From an uncultured Clostridia bacterium (GTDB lineage: Bacteria > Bacillota > Clostridia > Oscillospirales > Acutalibacteraceae), in assembly GCA_944381295.1 (NCBI GenBank), contig CALWKP010000285.1, positions 1 through 6,794 of the forward strand: a stretch of 6,794 nt of DNA. The letters run 5' to 3'. The translations under genes were made by a program, and so were the position numbers. The notes below the pieces were generated by a model. That model did not search any database. It was not told where the DNA came from and saw nothing but the letters and a program-made list of their open reading frames with translations. Shown here in pieces: positions 1 to 6,144 of the stretch. Position 1 is the first letter of the stretch. Every line of letters starts with the position of its first letter.

Positions 1-6
1 GGGGTC

Positions 7-32
7 AAAAAATGAGCGGCACCAACAGGTGC
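7..32 (-). terminator. Weak candidate Rho-independent terminator, minus strand
   Basis: Read on the minus strand, a perfect 5-bp stem (GCACC/GGTGC, plus-strand 19-23 and 28-32, 4-nt loop) is followed after six bases by six T residues (plus-strand A run 7-12). The gap between stem and T run is longer than in a good intrinsic terminator, and the stem is short. It could end a transcript that reads out of prmA through the hairpin-rich region, but this is an inference from position only. Confidence 0.25.
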
Positions 33-151
33 AATACAACCCCGCAGCGAAAAGCTCTTGCGGGGGTCTGGGGAACTCCCCGGCGGTTTTGCATCCTTTT
101 GCCGTTCAAAAGGATGTGCCCGCGCGGCATGAGCGCAAGGCTAAAGCCTTG
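19..151. other. Cluster of five consecutive hairpins, no gene
   Basis: Five inverted repeats sit one after another: 19-23/28-32 (5 bp); 40-45 with 60-65 plus an inner AGC/GCT stem at 46-48/54-56; 70-73/78-81 (GGGG/CCCC); 92-101/107-116 (a perfect 10-bp stem, CATCCTTTTG with its complement, 5-nt loop); and 136-141/146-151 (CAAGGC/GCCTTG, 4-nt loop). A 70-codon minus-strand reading frame (217-5) spans them, but it has no convincing ribosome binding site and its peptide suggests no family. I think it is incidental. The structure suggests an untranslated RNA, a 3' region of the prmA transcript, or a dispersed palindromic repeat. The strand cannot be decided from palindromes. Confidence 0.5.
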
Positions 152-202
152 ACCTTTGCCCGCCGGCGAGGCAGTCAGGAATAAATTACCTGAGCAACCG
201 GC

Positions 203-407
203 GGAGAGTAACACCACGCTCCCGGCAGGTTAGGCCTGCACACATGTCCGGCGCTGAGAGTTACCGAGAAAAACACCTCGCCGTCGCCCGAGGGAGGTAA
301 CATGCTCCCAGGTCAAAGCGCGGGCGCTAAAGTGATTTCCTGCGGATAACCATGCAGGCGGAGCCTGCCTGCGCGACTTGCCGACCGCAGGTCCAGACTT
401 AGTCTGG
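203..407. other. Possible structured RNA or repeat element, unidentified
   Basis: This stretch holds nested complementary segments. GTTACC at 260-265 pairs with GGTAAC at 296-301 and encloses CCTCG/CGAGG (276-280/289-293), leaving a purine-rich one-sided loop at 266-275. CCTGCGG at 339-345 pairs with CCGCAGG at 385-391 and encloses GCAGGC/GCCTGC (354-359/363-368). GCAGG/CCTGC lies at 225-229/235-239. CCAGAC/GTCTGG (393-398/402-407) abuts the prmA stop codon. A short motif recurs as GAGAGTAAC (205-213), GAGAGTTACC (256-265) and GGAGGTAAC (293-301). I compared it by eye with the conserved cores of 6S RNA, tmRNA, RNase P, SRP RNA and common riboswitches and recognised none. Strand and boundaries are unknown. 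Confidence 0.4.
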
Positions 408-1328
408 TCAGGACTTTACCCTCGCCGCCAGGGCCACCCATCCTTTTTCTTCCCGGCGGCCGATCACCTCGAATTTCCCGCGCAGCCCTTCCAACACATC
501 GGATTCCCGTGTGTCAATGATCCCACTCATCAAATAGACCGCTCCCGGTTTCAGATATCGTTCAATATCCCCGGTCAAAAGCAAAATTACATCCGCTACA
601 ATGTTCGCTACAACAACATCATATTTTCCCGTTACTTTCTCTGTCAGGTTTCCGCAAATGCCGGTAAACCGTTCCCCGACACTGTTGCGTGACGCGTTTT
701 CAATCGCTGTCTTGACCGCTAACTCGTCAATGTCCACGCCAACCGCCGAATCTGCGCCCAACAGCAACGCTGCCACCGACAAAATCCCACTGCCGCAGCC
801 GACGTCCAACACCGTTGCGCCCGGTTTTACGGTCTCTTCCAAAAACTCCATGCAAAGCCGCGTCGTTTCGTGCGTCCCGGTACCGAACGCCAACCCCGGT
901 TCCAAATGCAGAACCGTCCTCTCCCCGGCATCGTATTCTTCTTCCCAGGTAGGCCGGATCAACAGCTTCTTTCCCACCGGAATCGGCTTGAAATATTTTT
1001 TCCAATTATTGATCCAATCTTCTTCCGAGCATCCTTCCGTGGTGATCTCGTTCGGAATCCCTTCCGCACGATACCGCTCCTGCAAAAATGCCACCGCTTC
1101 CTGCGGGTTCTCCTCCGGGCTGATATAAACATGCACCCAGGCGGTCTCCCGGTCCTTCTGCAAAAGTTCTTCATCGATCAGATCAATATGCGCGATCTCC
1201 CACGCTTCCTGCTCCAGATTCGAATAATCTTCAATATAGATCCCGTACGGCACCACCATCTGAGCAATATCCCCTGCCCTGTCAACATCCTTTGCCGGTA
1301 CCGCAATCTTTACTTCTGTCCAGTCCAT
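408..1328 (-). CDS. prmA: Ribosomal protein L11 methyltransferase PrmA
   Basis: PrmA is a cytoplasmic S-adenosylmethionine-dependent enzyme that trimethylates lysine and N-terminal amino groups of ribosomal protein L11. The 306-residue product has the usual family length. An N-terminal substrate-recognition domain (about 1-115) is followed by a Rossmann methyltransferase domain. The latter contains GTGTHETT (149-156), the SAM-binding motif DVGCGSG (175-181), the acidic DIDE after strand 2 (199-202), NIVAD (242-246), and a C-terminal GWVAL. I chose the ATG at 1326-1328 because AGGAGG lies six bases upstream. An in-frame ATG at 1386-1388 would add 20 residues but has no clear ribosome binding site, and the extension contains the AGGAGG itself. 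The gene is transcribed divergently from the flippase. No dnaJ or rRNA methyltransferase gene, common neighbours of prmA in Firmicutes, is visible here. Its stop codon abuts a hairpin (393-407). Confidence 0.96.
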   Translation of the reverse strand: MDWTEVKIAVPAKDVDRAGDIAQMVVPYGIYIEDYSNLEQEAWEIAHIDLIDEELLQKDRETAWVHVYISPEENPQEAVAFLQERYRAEGIPNEITTEGCSEEDWINNWKKYFKPIPVGKKLLIRPTWEEEYDAGERTVLHLEPGLAFGTGTHETTRLCMEFLEETVKPGATVLDVGCGSGILSVAALLLGADSAVGVDIDELAVKTAIENASRNSVGERFTGICGNLTEKVTGKYDVVVANIVADVILLLTGDIERYLKPGAVYLMSGIIDTRESDVLEGLRGKFEVIGRREEKGWVALAARVKS

Positions 1329-1470
1329 GTTTTCCTCCTGTATCTCCCAGATGTTCTCAGGCCCCAGAATTTCCAAATTTTCCGCCATTTGACCACATTT
1401 CTTCTACAAATGCACCGCGGCAAAACTATCCTTCCGGACTTTCTGAACCATCCTTCCTTTTCTGATCTCC

Positions 1471-1499
1471 ATTGTACCCGATAAAATCGTAATTGTACA
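1471..1499 (-). promoter_or_regulatory. Candidate promoter for prmA
   Basis: On the minus strand, TGTACA (1499-1494) and TACAAT (1476-1471) are separated by exactly 17 bases. They match the sigma-A -35 (TTGACA) at four of six positions and the -10 (TATAAT) at five of six. Transcription would start near 1464 and give a 5' leader of about 135 nt before prmA. A second TACAAT (1497-1492) lies in the same region but lacks a -35 at the right distance. Confidence 0.4.
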
Positions 1500-1528
1500 T
1501 TATTTTTTTCCGTTTTCTTTCATACATT
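1500..1528 (+). promoter_or_regulatory. Sigma-E-like promoter for the SpoVB-family gene
   Basis: CATACATT at 1521-1528 fits the mother-cell sigma-E -10 consensus described in Bacillus subtilis (CATACAHT) at every position. TTATTTT at 1500-1506 lies 14 bases upstream and matches five of seven positions of the -35 consensus (KMATATT). Transcription would start near 1535, about 58 nt before the gene. The -10 overlaps a perfect inverted repeat, TACATT-TTC-AATGTA (1523-1537), which could equally be an operator. The B. subtilis spoVB gene is sporulation-controlled, so the motif fits the product. Confidence 0.45.
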
Positions 1529-1592
1529 TTCAATGTAACGCTGCGTGCTGCCGGAACACTTTTCCTCTGGCCGCGCGGGAAAGGTGGCCCTT

Positions 1593-3125
1593 ATGAGAAA
1601 ACGGACATTCCTGCTTAACGCCCTCGTGATGGCCGGCGGTACGCTGGCCATCCGATTCCTGAATATCGGGTACCGCGTCTACCTCTCCAGCAAGATCGGC
1701 GCCGAAGGGTTAGGCGTTTATCAGCTGTTATTATCGGTATTCCTCCTTGCCATCACGGTTTCCACTTCCGGGATCAGTCTCGCTGTCACCAGGCTGACAG
1801 CGGAATCCCTCAGTGCCGGGAATCCCGGCCGTGCAAAAAGTGCCGTGCGGCGCTGCATTGCCTGGGCACTTCTGTGCAGCCTGGCCGCTACCCTGATCCT
1901 CTGCCTCTCCTCCGGCTGGATTGCCGAAGAACTCTTCGGCGACCCACGTACCCGCCGCCCTCTGCTGATGCTTTCTTTTGGGCTCCCATTTATGGGAATC
2001 TCCTCTTGTTTGCGGGGATATTTTGTCGCCCGGCGCAAGGCGTTCCAATCCGTCACCGGCGATCTTTTAGAGCAATCGGTAACGATCGCTCTCGTCGTCG
2101 GGGCGTTCACGTTCTTTTCTCCTGACGGCCTCGAAAACGCCTGCTGTGCCATTGCAATGGGTTCTACGGTCGGGGAAGGCATTTCCTGTCTGTATAATTA
2201 CATTTCCTACCGGATCAACGCCAAAAAGACTTTCGCTGGATATCCTTCTGACGGGACCGGTGTTTTCCGGACGCTTTTGCATATCGCCCTTCCCTCCATG
2301 GCCGGATATACCGCCCGCAACGTTCTCAGCGCGGTGGAAAACATTTTAATTCCCAAAGGACTGCGCAAGCATGGTGCAAGCTCTGAAAACTCTCTGGCTC
2401 AATACGGCGCGATTCACGGCATGGCGTTGCCTATGCTGTTATTCCCCTCCGCATTTCTTTCCGCATTTGCTTCCTTACTCATCCCAGAAGTCGCCGAGGA
2501 CTATGTCGCTGGAAAAAAAGCCGCCATTCTTCGTCTGGTGTCCCGCTCCATGCAAATGACCTTATTATTTTCCTTTGCGGTTACTGCGGTATTTTGGGAA
2601 TTCTCTACCGAACTCGGCCAGGCTTTTTACCACGACGACAGCGCTGCGGAACTTCTGCGCGTGTTATCCCCGCTTGTCCCGCTGCTCTATCTCGACGGCA
2701 TTGTAGACAGCATCCTCAAAGGTCTCGACCAGCAAGTCAGCTCCCTCAAATACAATTTTTCCGACTCTGCAATCCGCGTCGTGTTGGTTTGGTTTCTTGT
2801 CCCTCTCTGGGGCGTCCGGGGCTACCTCTGCATCCTCTTTTTCAGCACAATCTTTAACGCCGCGCTCAGCATCCACCGCTTGCTTGTGGTCTCCGAAGTA
2901 CGTCTCAACGTTGGCGATTGGATTCTCAAACCAGCTCTTTGCGCTGCGTTTGCAGCCGCTGTCGCCCGGCTTTCCCAATATCTTCCTCTTCTGTCGCAAG
3001 TTCCTTCTCCCATTCTGATTTGCCTCCAGCTCTTAGTTGCCTGCGTACTTTACTCTCTCGCGCTGCGCGCTTGCGGAAGCCTTTCTCGCAGCGATATTGA
3101 TTGGCTCCGTTCCCTTTTCCATTGA
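1593..3125 (+). CDS. spoVB: SpoVB-family polysaccharide/lipid flippase (MATE-like)
   Basis: This 510-residue membrane protein has about 12-14 hydrophobic segments and belongs to the SpoVB/Wzx/MurJ-like branch of the MOP exporter superfamily. Members move lipid-linked glycan precursors across the membrane; SpoVB is needed for spore cortex synthesis in Bacillus. Family signatures are the N-terminal region with RVYLSSKIGAEGLGVYQLL (28-46), the block YGAIHGMALPMLLFPSAFLS (271-290) followed by LLIPEVAED (295-303), and KGLDQQ (376-381). The ATG at 1593 is preferred over the upstream in-frame ATG at 1545. It has AAAGGTGG six bases upstream and starts with the typical basic segment MRKRTF just before the first membrane helix. 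The stop codon overlaps the promoter of the next gene. Paralogues such as YtgP/MurJ-like flippases are hard to separate by eye, so the family is sure but the exact orthology is not. Confidence 0.85.
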   Translation: MRKRTFLLNALVMAGGTLAIRFLNIGYRVYLSSKIGAEGLGVYQLLLSVFLLAITVSTSGISLAVTRLTAESLSAGNPGRAKSAVRRCIAWALLCSLAATLILCLSSGWIAEELFGDPRTRRPLLMLSFGLPFMGISSCLRGYFVARRKAFQSVTGDLLEQSVTIALVVGAFTFFSPDGLENACCAIAMGSTVGEGISCLYNYISYRINAKKTFAGYPSDGTGVFRTLLHIALPSMAGYTARNVLSAVENILIPKGLRKHGASSENSLAQYGAIHGMALPMLLFPSAFLSAFASLLIPEVAEDYVAGKKAAILRLVSRSMQMTLLFSFAVTAVFWEFSTELGQAFYHDDSAAELLRVLSPLVPLLYLDGIVDSILKGLDQQVSSLKYNFSDSAIRVVLVWFLVPLWGVRGYLCILFFSTIFNAALSIHRLLVVSEVRLNVGDWILKPALCAAFAAAVARLSQYLPLLSQVPSPILICLQLLVACVLYSLALRACGSLSRSDIDWLRSLFH

Positions 3126-3149
3126 CAAATCCGACCAACATGTTAAACT
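3122..3149 (+). promoter_or_regulatory. Promoter of the CmpB-like gene, overlapping the spoVB stop
   Basis: A perfect -35 TTGACA (3122-3127) and an extended -10, TGT-TAAACT (3141-3149), are separated by 16 bases. The -35 includes the TGA stop of the flippase gene. The start point would be near 3156, leaving a leader of about 16 nt with the ribosome binding site GGGGTGA (3160-3166). This suggests that the downstream gene is expressed independently of sporulation-controlled transcription from upstream. Confidence 0.6.
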
Positions 3150-3171
3150 AAGGGCATATGGGGTGATCGTA

Positions 3172-4074
3172 ATGTCTATCTTGGAAACACTTTCTCATCT
3201 GACTCTTCTCTTTACTCTCTACAGTTTTATCGGATGGGCTTGTGAAAGTATTTTTTGTTCTGTCATTGCAAAGCAATGGATCAACCGCGGCTTCCTGAAC
3301 GGACCATTTTGCCCGGTTTATGGGTTTGGCGCGCTGCTGTCAATTTTTTGTCTTTCCCCGTTTGTCGGGAAACTGCCTTTCCCGTGGGATTATGTTCTTC
3401 TCTATCTTGCAGGCGTCGTTATTCTCAGTATTCTCGAATACTTTACCGGATGGCTGCTGGAAACCTTATTCCGCACCAAATGGTGGGATTATTCCAACCA
3501 TAAGTTTCAAATCCACGGCAGGGTCTGCCTGACGAATGCCCTGCTGTTCGGCCTGATGGCAGTAATCCTGCTGCAATGGATTCATCCGGCGGCGGAATGG
3601 TTGTTATCGCTGTTGCCGCAGCTGGTAAAATTTTTACTGGCAGGCGTGCTGGCAGCCTACTTCATTTCCGACTGCGTTGTTACTGTGCGTTCGATTCTCC
3701 AACTCAATGGACGTCTTGCACAGCTTCAGCATACCATCGACGAAATCCGCGCGAGGACCCAGACATTTTCCGATGCGCACCGTGCGGAACTGATCGGTGC
3801 GATGGATACCCTGCGCAAACGGGCAGATTTTCTGCGTGACGAAGCCCAGTCGCAGCTCCAGCAGGTGCTGGAGAAAGTCCGTGAAGAACCTGTCCGCACA
3901 CATTTACGGCAGCTTCTGGAAACCGAATTGTCCATTGAAAAAAGCCGGGCAATCCACCGTCGTTTGCTGAAAGCGTTCCCGGAAATGAAGACCCGGTGGC
4001 CGGAATCGTTGGAACGGCTGCGGGAATCATCAAAAATCTGGAAGGAAACGCATAAAAAGCATAGAAAAAAGTAA
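3172..4074 (+). CDS. CmpB-like membrane protein (putative ABC-transporter type IV family)
   Basis: The 300-residue product matches the clostridial membrane family known as putative ABC-transporter type IV / CmpB (Pfam PF06541, recognised from memory of its motifs). Its biochemical role is not established. The hallmarks are YSFIGWACES (17-26) in the first helix, NRGFLNGPFCPVYGFGALL (38-56), EYFTGWLLE (89-97), KWWDYS (103-108) and GRVCL (116-120). About five membrane segments fill residues 7-170. From about 178 to the end it is soluble, charged and probably coiled-coil, ending in a very basic tail (HKKHRKK). The ATG at 3172 follows GGGGTGA by five bases. The longer in-frame start at 3037 lies inside spoVB and is rejected. 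There is no ATPase gene next to it, so a transporter role is unsupported. No clear terminator follows it before 4115. Confidence 0.85.
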   Translation: MSILETLSHLTLLFTLYSFIGWACESIFCSVIAKQWINRGFLNGPFCPVYGFGALLSIFCLSPFVGKLPFPWDYVLLYLAGVVILSILEYFTGWLLETLFRTKWWDYSNHKFQIHGRVCLTNALLFGLMAVILLQWIHPAAEWLLSLLPQLVKFLLAGVLAAYFISDCVVTVRSILQLNGRLAQLQHTIDEIRARTQTFSDAHRAELIGAMDTLRKRADFLRDEAQSQLQQVLEKVREEPVRTHLRQLLETELSIEKSRAIHRRLLKAFPEMKTRWPESLERLRESSKIWKETHKKHRKK

Positions 4075-4114
4075 GCACCGACAAAGACCTATTGAAAAAA
4101 TATCCTTCCTGTTC

Positions 4115-4143
4115 TTGACAAAATTCAAAATTCGTTTTAAAAT
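4115..4143 (+). promoter_or_regulatory. Promoter of the ilv operon
   Basis: The -35 TTGACA (4115-4120) is perfect, the spacer is 17 bases, and the -10 TAAAAT (4138-4143) differs from consensus at one position. The region around it is A/T-rich. Transcription would begin near 4150, just upstream of the T-box stem I, exactly where the leader requires it. This looks like a strong sigma-A promoter, with control exerted later by the T-box. Confidence 0.8.
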
Positions 4144-4149
4144 AAAAAA

Positions 4150-4418
4150 TCAACAGATAGAAATGCGTTGATAGGGACACATCTGCGGGTCCTTCCGTCA
4201 CAGAGAGCTGCCGTTTGGTGCAAGGCGGCACGGCAGCCGCAGAGCATCACCCTTGAGCAGGCGGCTGAACCCGCATGGCGGTTTTAAGCGCAGCCCGGAT
4301 CGTCCCACGTTATCGGGACATGCATTGTTAGATGCAGGAGTGGCTGCTTTTTGCAGCAAACAGAGTGGTACCGCGGAGGTTATGCCTTCGTCTCTCGTTG
4401 CAGGGACGAAGGCTTTTT
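4150..4418 (+). promoter_or_regulatory. T-box leader, probably tRNA(Ile)-responsive
   Basis: This is a transcriptional T-box riboswitch. In stem I, the AG-bulge region AGAGAG (4202-4207) leads into the stem GCTGCCG/CGGCAGC (4207-4213/4231-4237), with the distal-loop sequence GGTGCAAG (4217-4224). The most likely specifier is ATC (Ile) at 4246-4248, followed by the usual purine. Further stems are GTCCC/GGGAC (4302-4306/4315-4319), TGCAT/ATGCA (4321-4325/4332-4336) and GCTGC/GCAGC (4343-4347/4353-4357). The T-box AGAGTGGTACCGCGG (4362-4376) forms the antiterminator: AGAG with CTCT (4362-4365/4392-4395) and GCGGAGG with CCTTCGT (4373-4379/4385-4391). TGGT (4366-4369) is left bulged to pair with the ACCA end of uncharged tRNA. 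The 3' strand overlaps the terminator, so the two folds exclude each other. The specifier reading was done by eye; Val or Leu is possible if the alignment is shifted. Confidence 0.93.
4384..4418 (+). terminator. T-box-controlled intrinsic terminator
   Basis: A perfect 9-bp stem, GCCTTCGTC (4384-4392) with GACGAAGGC (4405-4413), is followed at once by TTTTT (4414-4418). Its 5' strand is also the 3' strand of the antiterminator, so binding of uncharged tRNA prevents it from forming. When the tRNA is charged, transcription should stop here, before ilvB. Confidence 0.93.
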
Positions 4419-4438
4419 CTATTTCTCGGACCGTATTC

Positions 4439-4466
4439 TCCCGTTTCGGACGGGAATCACAGGAGG
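4439..4466 (+). promoter_or_regulatory. Hairpin and ribosome binding site before ilvB
   Basis: A short stem, TCCCG/CGGGA (4439-4443/4451-4455, 7-nt loop), lies between the terminator and the Shine-Dalgarno sequence AGGAGG (4461-4466). The AGGAGG is seven bases before the ATG at 4474 and fixes the ilvB start. The hairpin ends five bases upstream of the ribosome binding site, so it leaves the site open and may only isolate it from the leader. Confidence 0.5.
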
Positions 4467-4473
4467 TTTTCCC

Positions 4474-6144
4474 ATGCTTTTGACAGGCGCACAAATCATC
4501 ATGGAATGTTTATTGGAACAGCACGCGGATACCGTATTTGGGTATCCGGGCGGCGCGGTATTGAATATTTACGACGCGCTGTATGAATATCAGGACCGTA
4601 TCCGCCATATTGAGACCGCTCATGAACAGGCTGCCGCCCATGCTGCCGATGGATATGCGCGGTCCACGGGAAAAACCGGCGTTTGTATCGCGACGTCGGG
4701 TCCTGGTGCAACGAATCTGGTGACAGGTATTGCTACGGCGTATATGGATTCGGTACCCGTAGTAGCGATCACCGGGAACGTCAACCGCGATCTTCTGGGG
4801 CTGGACAGTTTCCAGGAGGTGGATATCACTGGCGTAACGATGCCGGTGACAAAACATAATTTTATTGTCAAGGATGTGGAAAAGCTTGCCCCGACGCTGC
4901 GGGATGCTTTCCGCATAGCCCAGGAAGGCCGGAAAGGACCGGTACTGGTGGATATCCCGAAGGATGTCACAGCGGCAAAATGCGAATTTACGCCGGCATC
5001 GCCCTGCGCGAAAAAGGCAGCGCCCATTCCCGGCGCGGACCAGCTGGAACAGGCCCTTGCCCTGCTTCGTGCAAGCAAACGGCCGTTTCTGTATGCAGGC
5101 GGCGGGGTGATCTCCTCAGGGGCTTCCGGGGAACTTGCCGCTTTTGCAGAAAAACTGGACGCTCCGGTATCCTGTTCCCTGATGTGTCAGGGAGGATTTG
5201 ACCAGCAGGGTTCCCGTTATCTGGGCCTGTTGGGGATGCACGGGACAAAAGCTTCTGCTCTGGCGATGAAGCACTGTGACCTGTTCGTTGCGGTGGGAAC
5301 CCGTTTTTCCGACCGTGTGACGTGCAATGCCAATTTGTTCGGCAAGCATTTCCCGATCATCCAGATCGACATTGACCCTGCGGAATTCAATAAAAACGTG
5401 ATGGTGGATGTGGAACTGCGCGGCGACGCACAGCAGGTATTGGAAAGCCTGAATGCCGCGCTTGAACAGCAGTCCCATCCCGATTGGATGCGCGATATCG
5501 CTTCCTGGAAAGAAAATTACCCATTGTTCCAGAAACCTTCTGTTCCTGGGTGCGTTACACCGCAGGAAGTCCTGGAAACCCTGGATGTATTGACGAATTC
5601 TTCCGCGATCCTGACAACAGAAGTCGGCCAGCACCAGATGTGGGCAGCACAGTTCTACCGGTTCCGCACACCGCGCCAGCTGGTGACCTCAGGCGGTCTT
5701 GGTACCATGGGATTTGGTCTCGGCGCAGCGATTGGCGCACAGGTGGCAAACCCTGACCGTACCGTTGTGAACATTGCAGGAGACGGAAGCTTCCATATGA
5801 ATTGCAACGAGCTCTCCACGCTTTCCAAATACCAGATCCCGGTCATTGAACTCCTGTTTAACAACAGCGTACTCGGAATGGTCCGGCAATGGCAGAAACT
5901 ATTTTACGGCGGAAGATTTTCCCAGACCACGCTGGAACGCCCGACCAATTACGAGCTTTTGGCACAAGCATTCGGCGTCAAAGCGCTGACGATCCGGGAA
6001 AGCGCTGATGTCCGTCCGGTACTGGAAGAGGCGCTTGCCGCACATGCACCGGTATTCATCAACTGCCTGATCGACAAGGACTGCAATGTCCTGCCGATGG
6101 TGGCGCCGGGTGCATCTCCGGAAGAACCGATTCTGACCATGTGA
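4474..6144 (+). CDS. ilvB: Acetolactate synthase (AHAS) large, catalytic subunit
   Basis: IlvB is the thiamine-diphosphate enzyme that condenses two pyruvates to acetolactate, or pyruvate with 2-ketobutyrate to acetohydroxybutyrate. This is the first common step of Val/Leu/Ile synthesis. The 556 residues match the family length and show all three domains. The PYR domain (about 1-165) has GYPGGAVLNIYDAL (23-36), the catalytic Glu of HEQAA (E51) and SGPGATNLVTGIATA (75-89). The central FAD-type domain covers about 185-325. The C-terminal PP domain carries SGGLGTMGFG (406-415) and the ThDP/Mg motif GDGSF (436-440) to NN (463-464), then MVRQWQKLFYGG (469-480). Gly417 stands where many homologues have Pro in GFGLPAAIGA; this is probably lineage variation. 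The longer frame starting at 4351 runs through the terminator and is not real. It forms the holoenzyme with the downstream ilvN product. Confidence 0.97.
   Translation: MLLTGAQIIMECLLEQHADTVFGYPGGAVLNIYDALYEYQDRIRHIETAHEQAAAHAADGYARSTGKTGVCIATSGPGATNLVTGIATAYMDSVPVVAITGNVNRDLLGLDSFQEVDITGVTMPVTKHNFIVKDVEKLAPTLRDAFRIAQEGRKGPVLVDIPKDVTAAKCEFTPASPCAKKAAPIPGADQLEQALALLRASKRPFLYAGGGVISSGASGELAAFAEKLDAPVSCSLMCQGGFDQQGSRYLGLLGMHGTKASALAMKHCDLFVAVGTRFSDRVTCNANLFGKHFPIIQIDIDPAEFNKNVMVDVELRGDAQQVLESLNAALEQQSHPDWMRDIASWKENYPLFQKPSVPGCVTPQEVLETLDVLTNSSAILTTEVGQHQMWAAQFYRFRTPRQLVTSGGLGTMGFGLGAAIGAQVANPDRTVVNIAGDGSFHMNCNELSTLSKYQIPVIELLFNNSVLGMVRQWQKLFYGGRFSQTTLERPTNYELLAQAFGVKALTIRESADVRPVLEEALAAHAPVFINCLIDKDCNVLPMVAPGASPEEPILTM

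Noticed and set aside
149..187. Plus-strand promoter (TTGACC and TAAATT) for a possible RNA in 203-407
   Set aside because: The spacing is 27 bases, far too long for a sigma-A promoter.
5..217. Minus-strand 70-codon reading frame across the hairpin cluster
   Set aside because: No clear ribosome binding site before its ATG, no recognisable family, and the frame is threaded through five inverted repeats, so it is more likely a chance reading of structured DNA.
1329..1388. 20-residue N-terminal extension of PrmA from the ATG at 1388
   Set aside because: The ATG at 1328 has AGGAGG at ideal distance and gives a family-like N terminus; the upstream ATG has no such site.
408..1484. Long plus-strand open frames opposite prmA (for example 601-1128 and 870-1484)
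   Set aside because: They are antisense shadows of prmA with no ribosome binding site or recognisable domains.
4343..4357. GCTGC/GCAGC hairpin as a terminator before the antiterminator
   Set aside because: The T run is in the loop, not after the stem, so it is one of the accessory stems of the T-box leader.
4351..4473. In-frame N-terminal extension of IlvB
   Set aside because: It runs through the T-box antiterminator and terminator; the ATG at 4474 with AGGAGG starts the protein where the family normally begins.
4474..6144. Gly417 of IlvB in place of the common Pro as a functional defect
   Set aside because: All catalytic and cofactor motifs are intact and the site varies plausibly within clostridial homologues, so this is better read as lineage variation.
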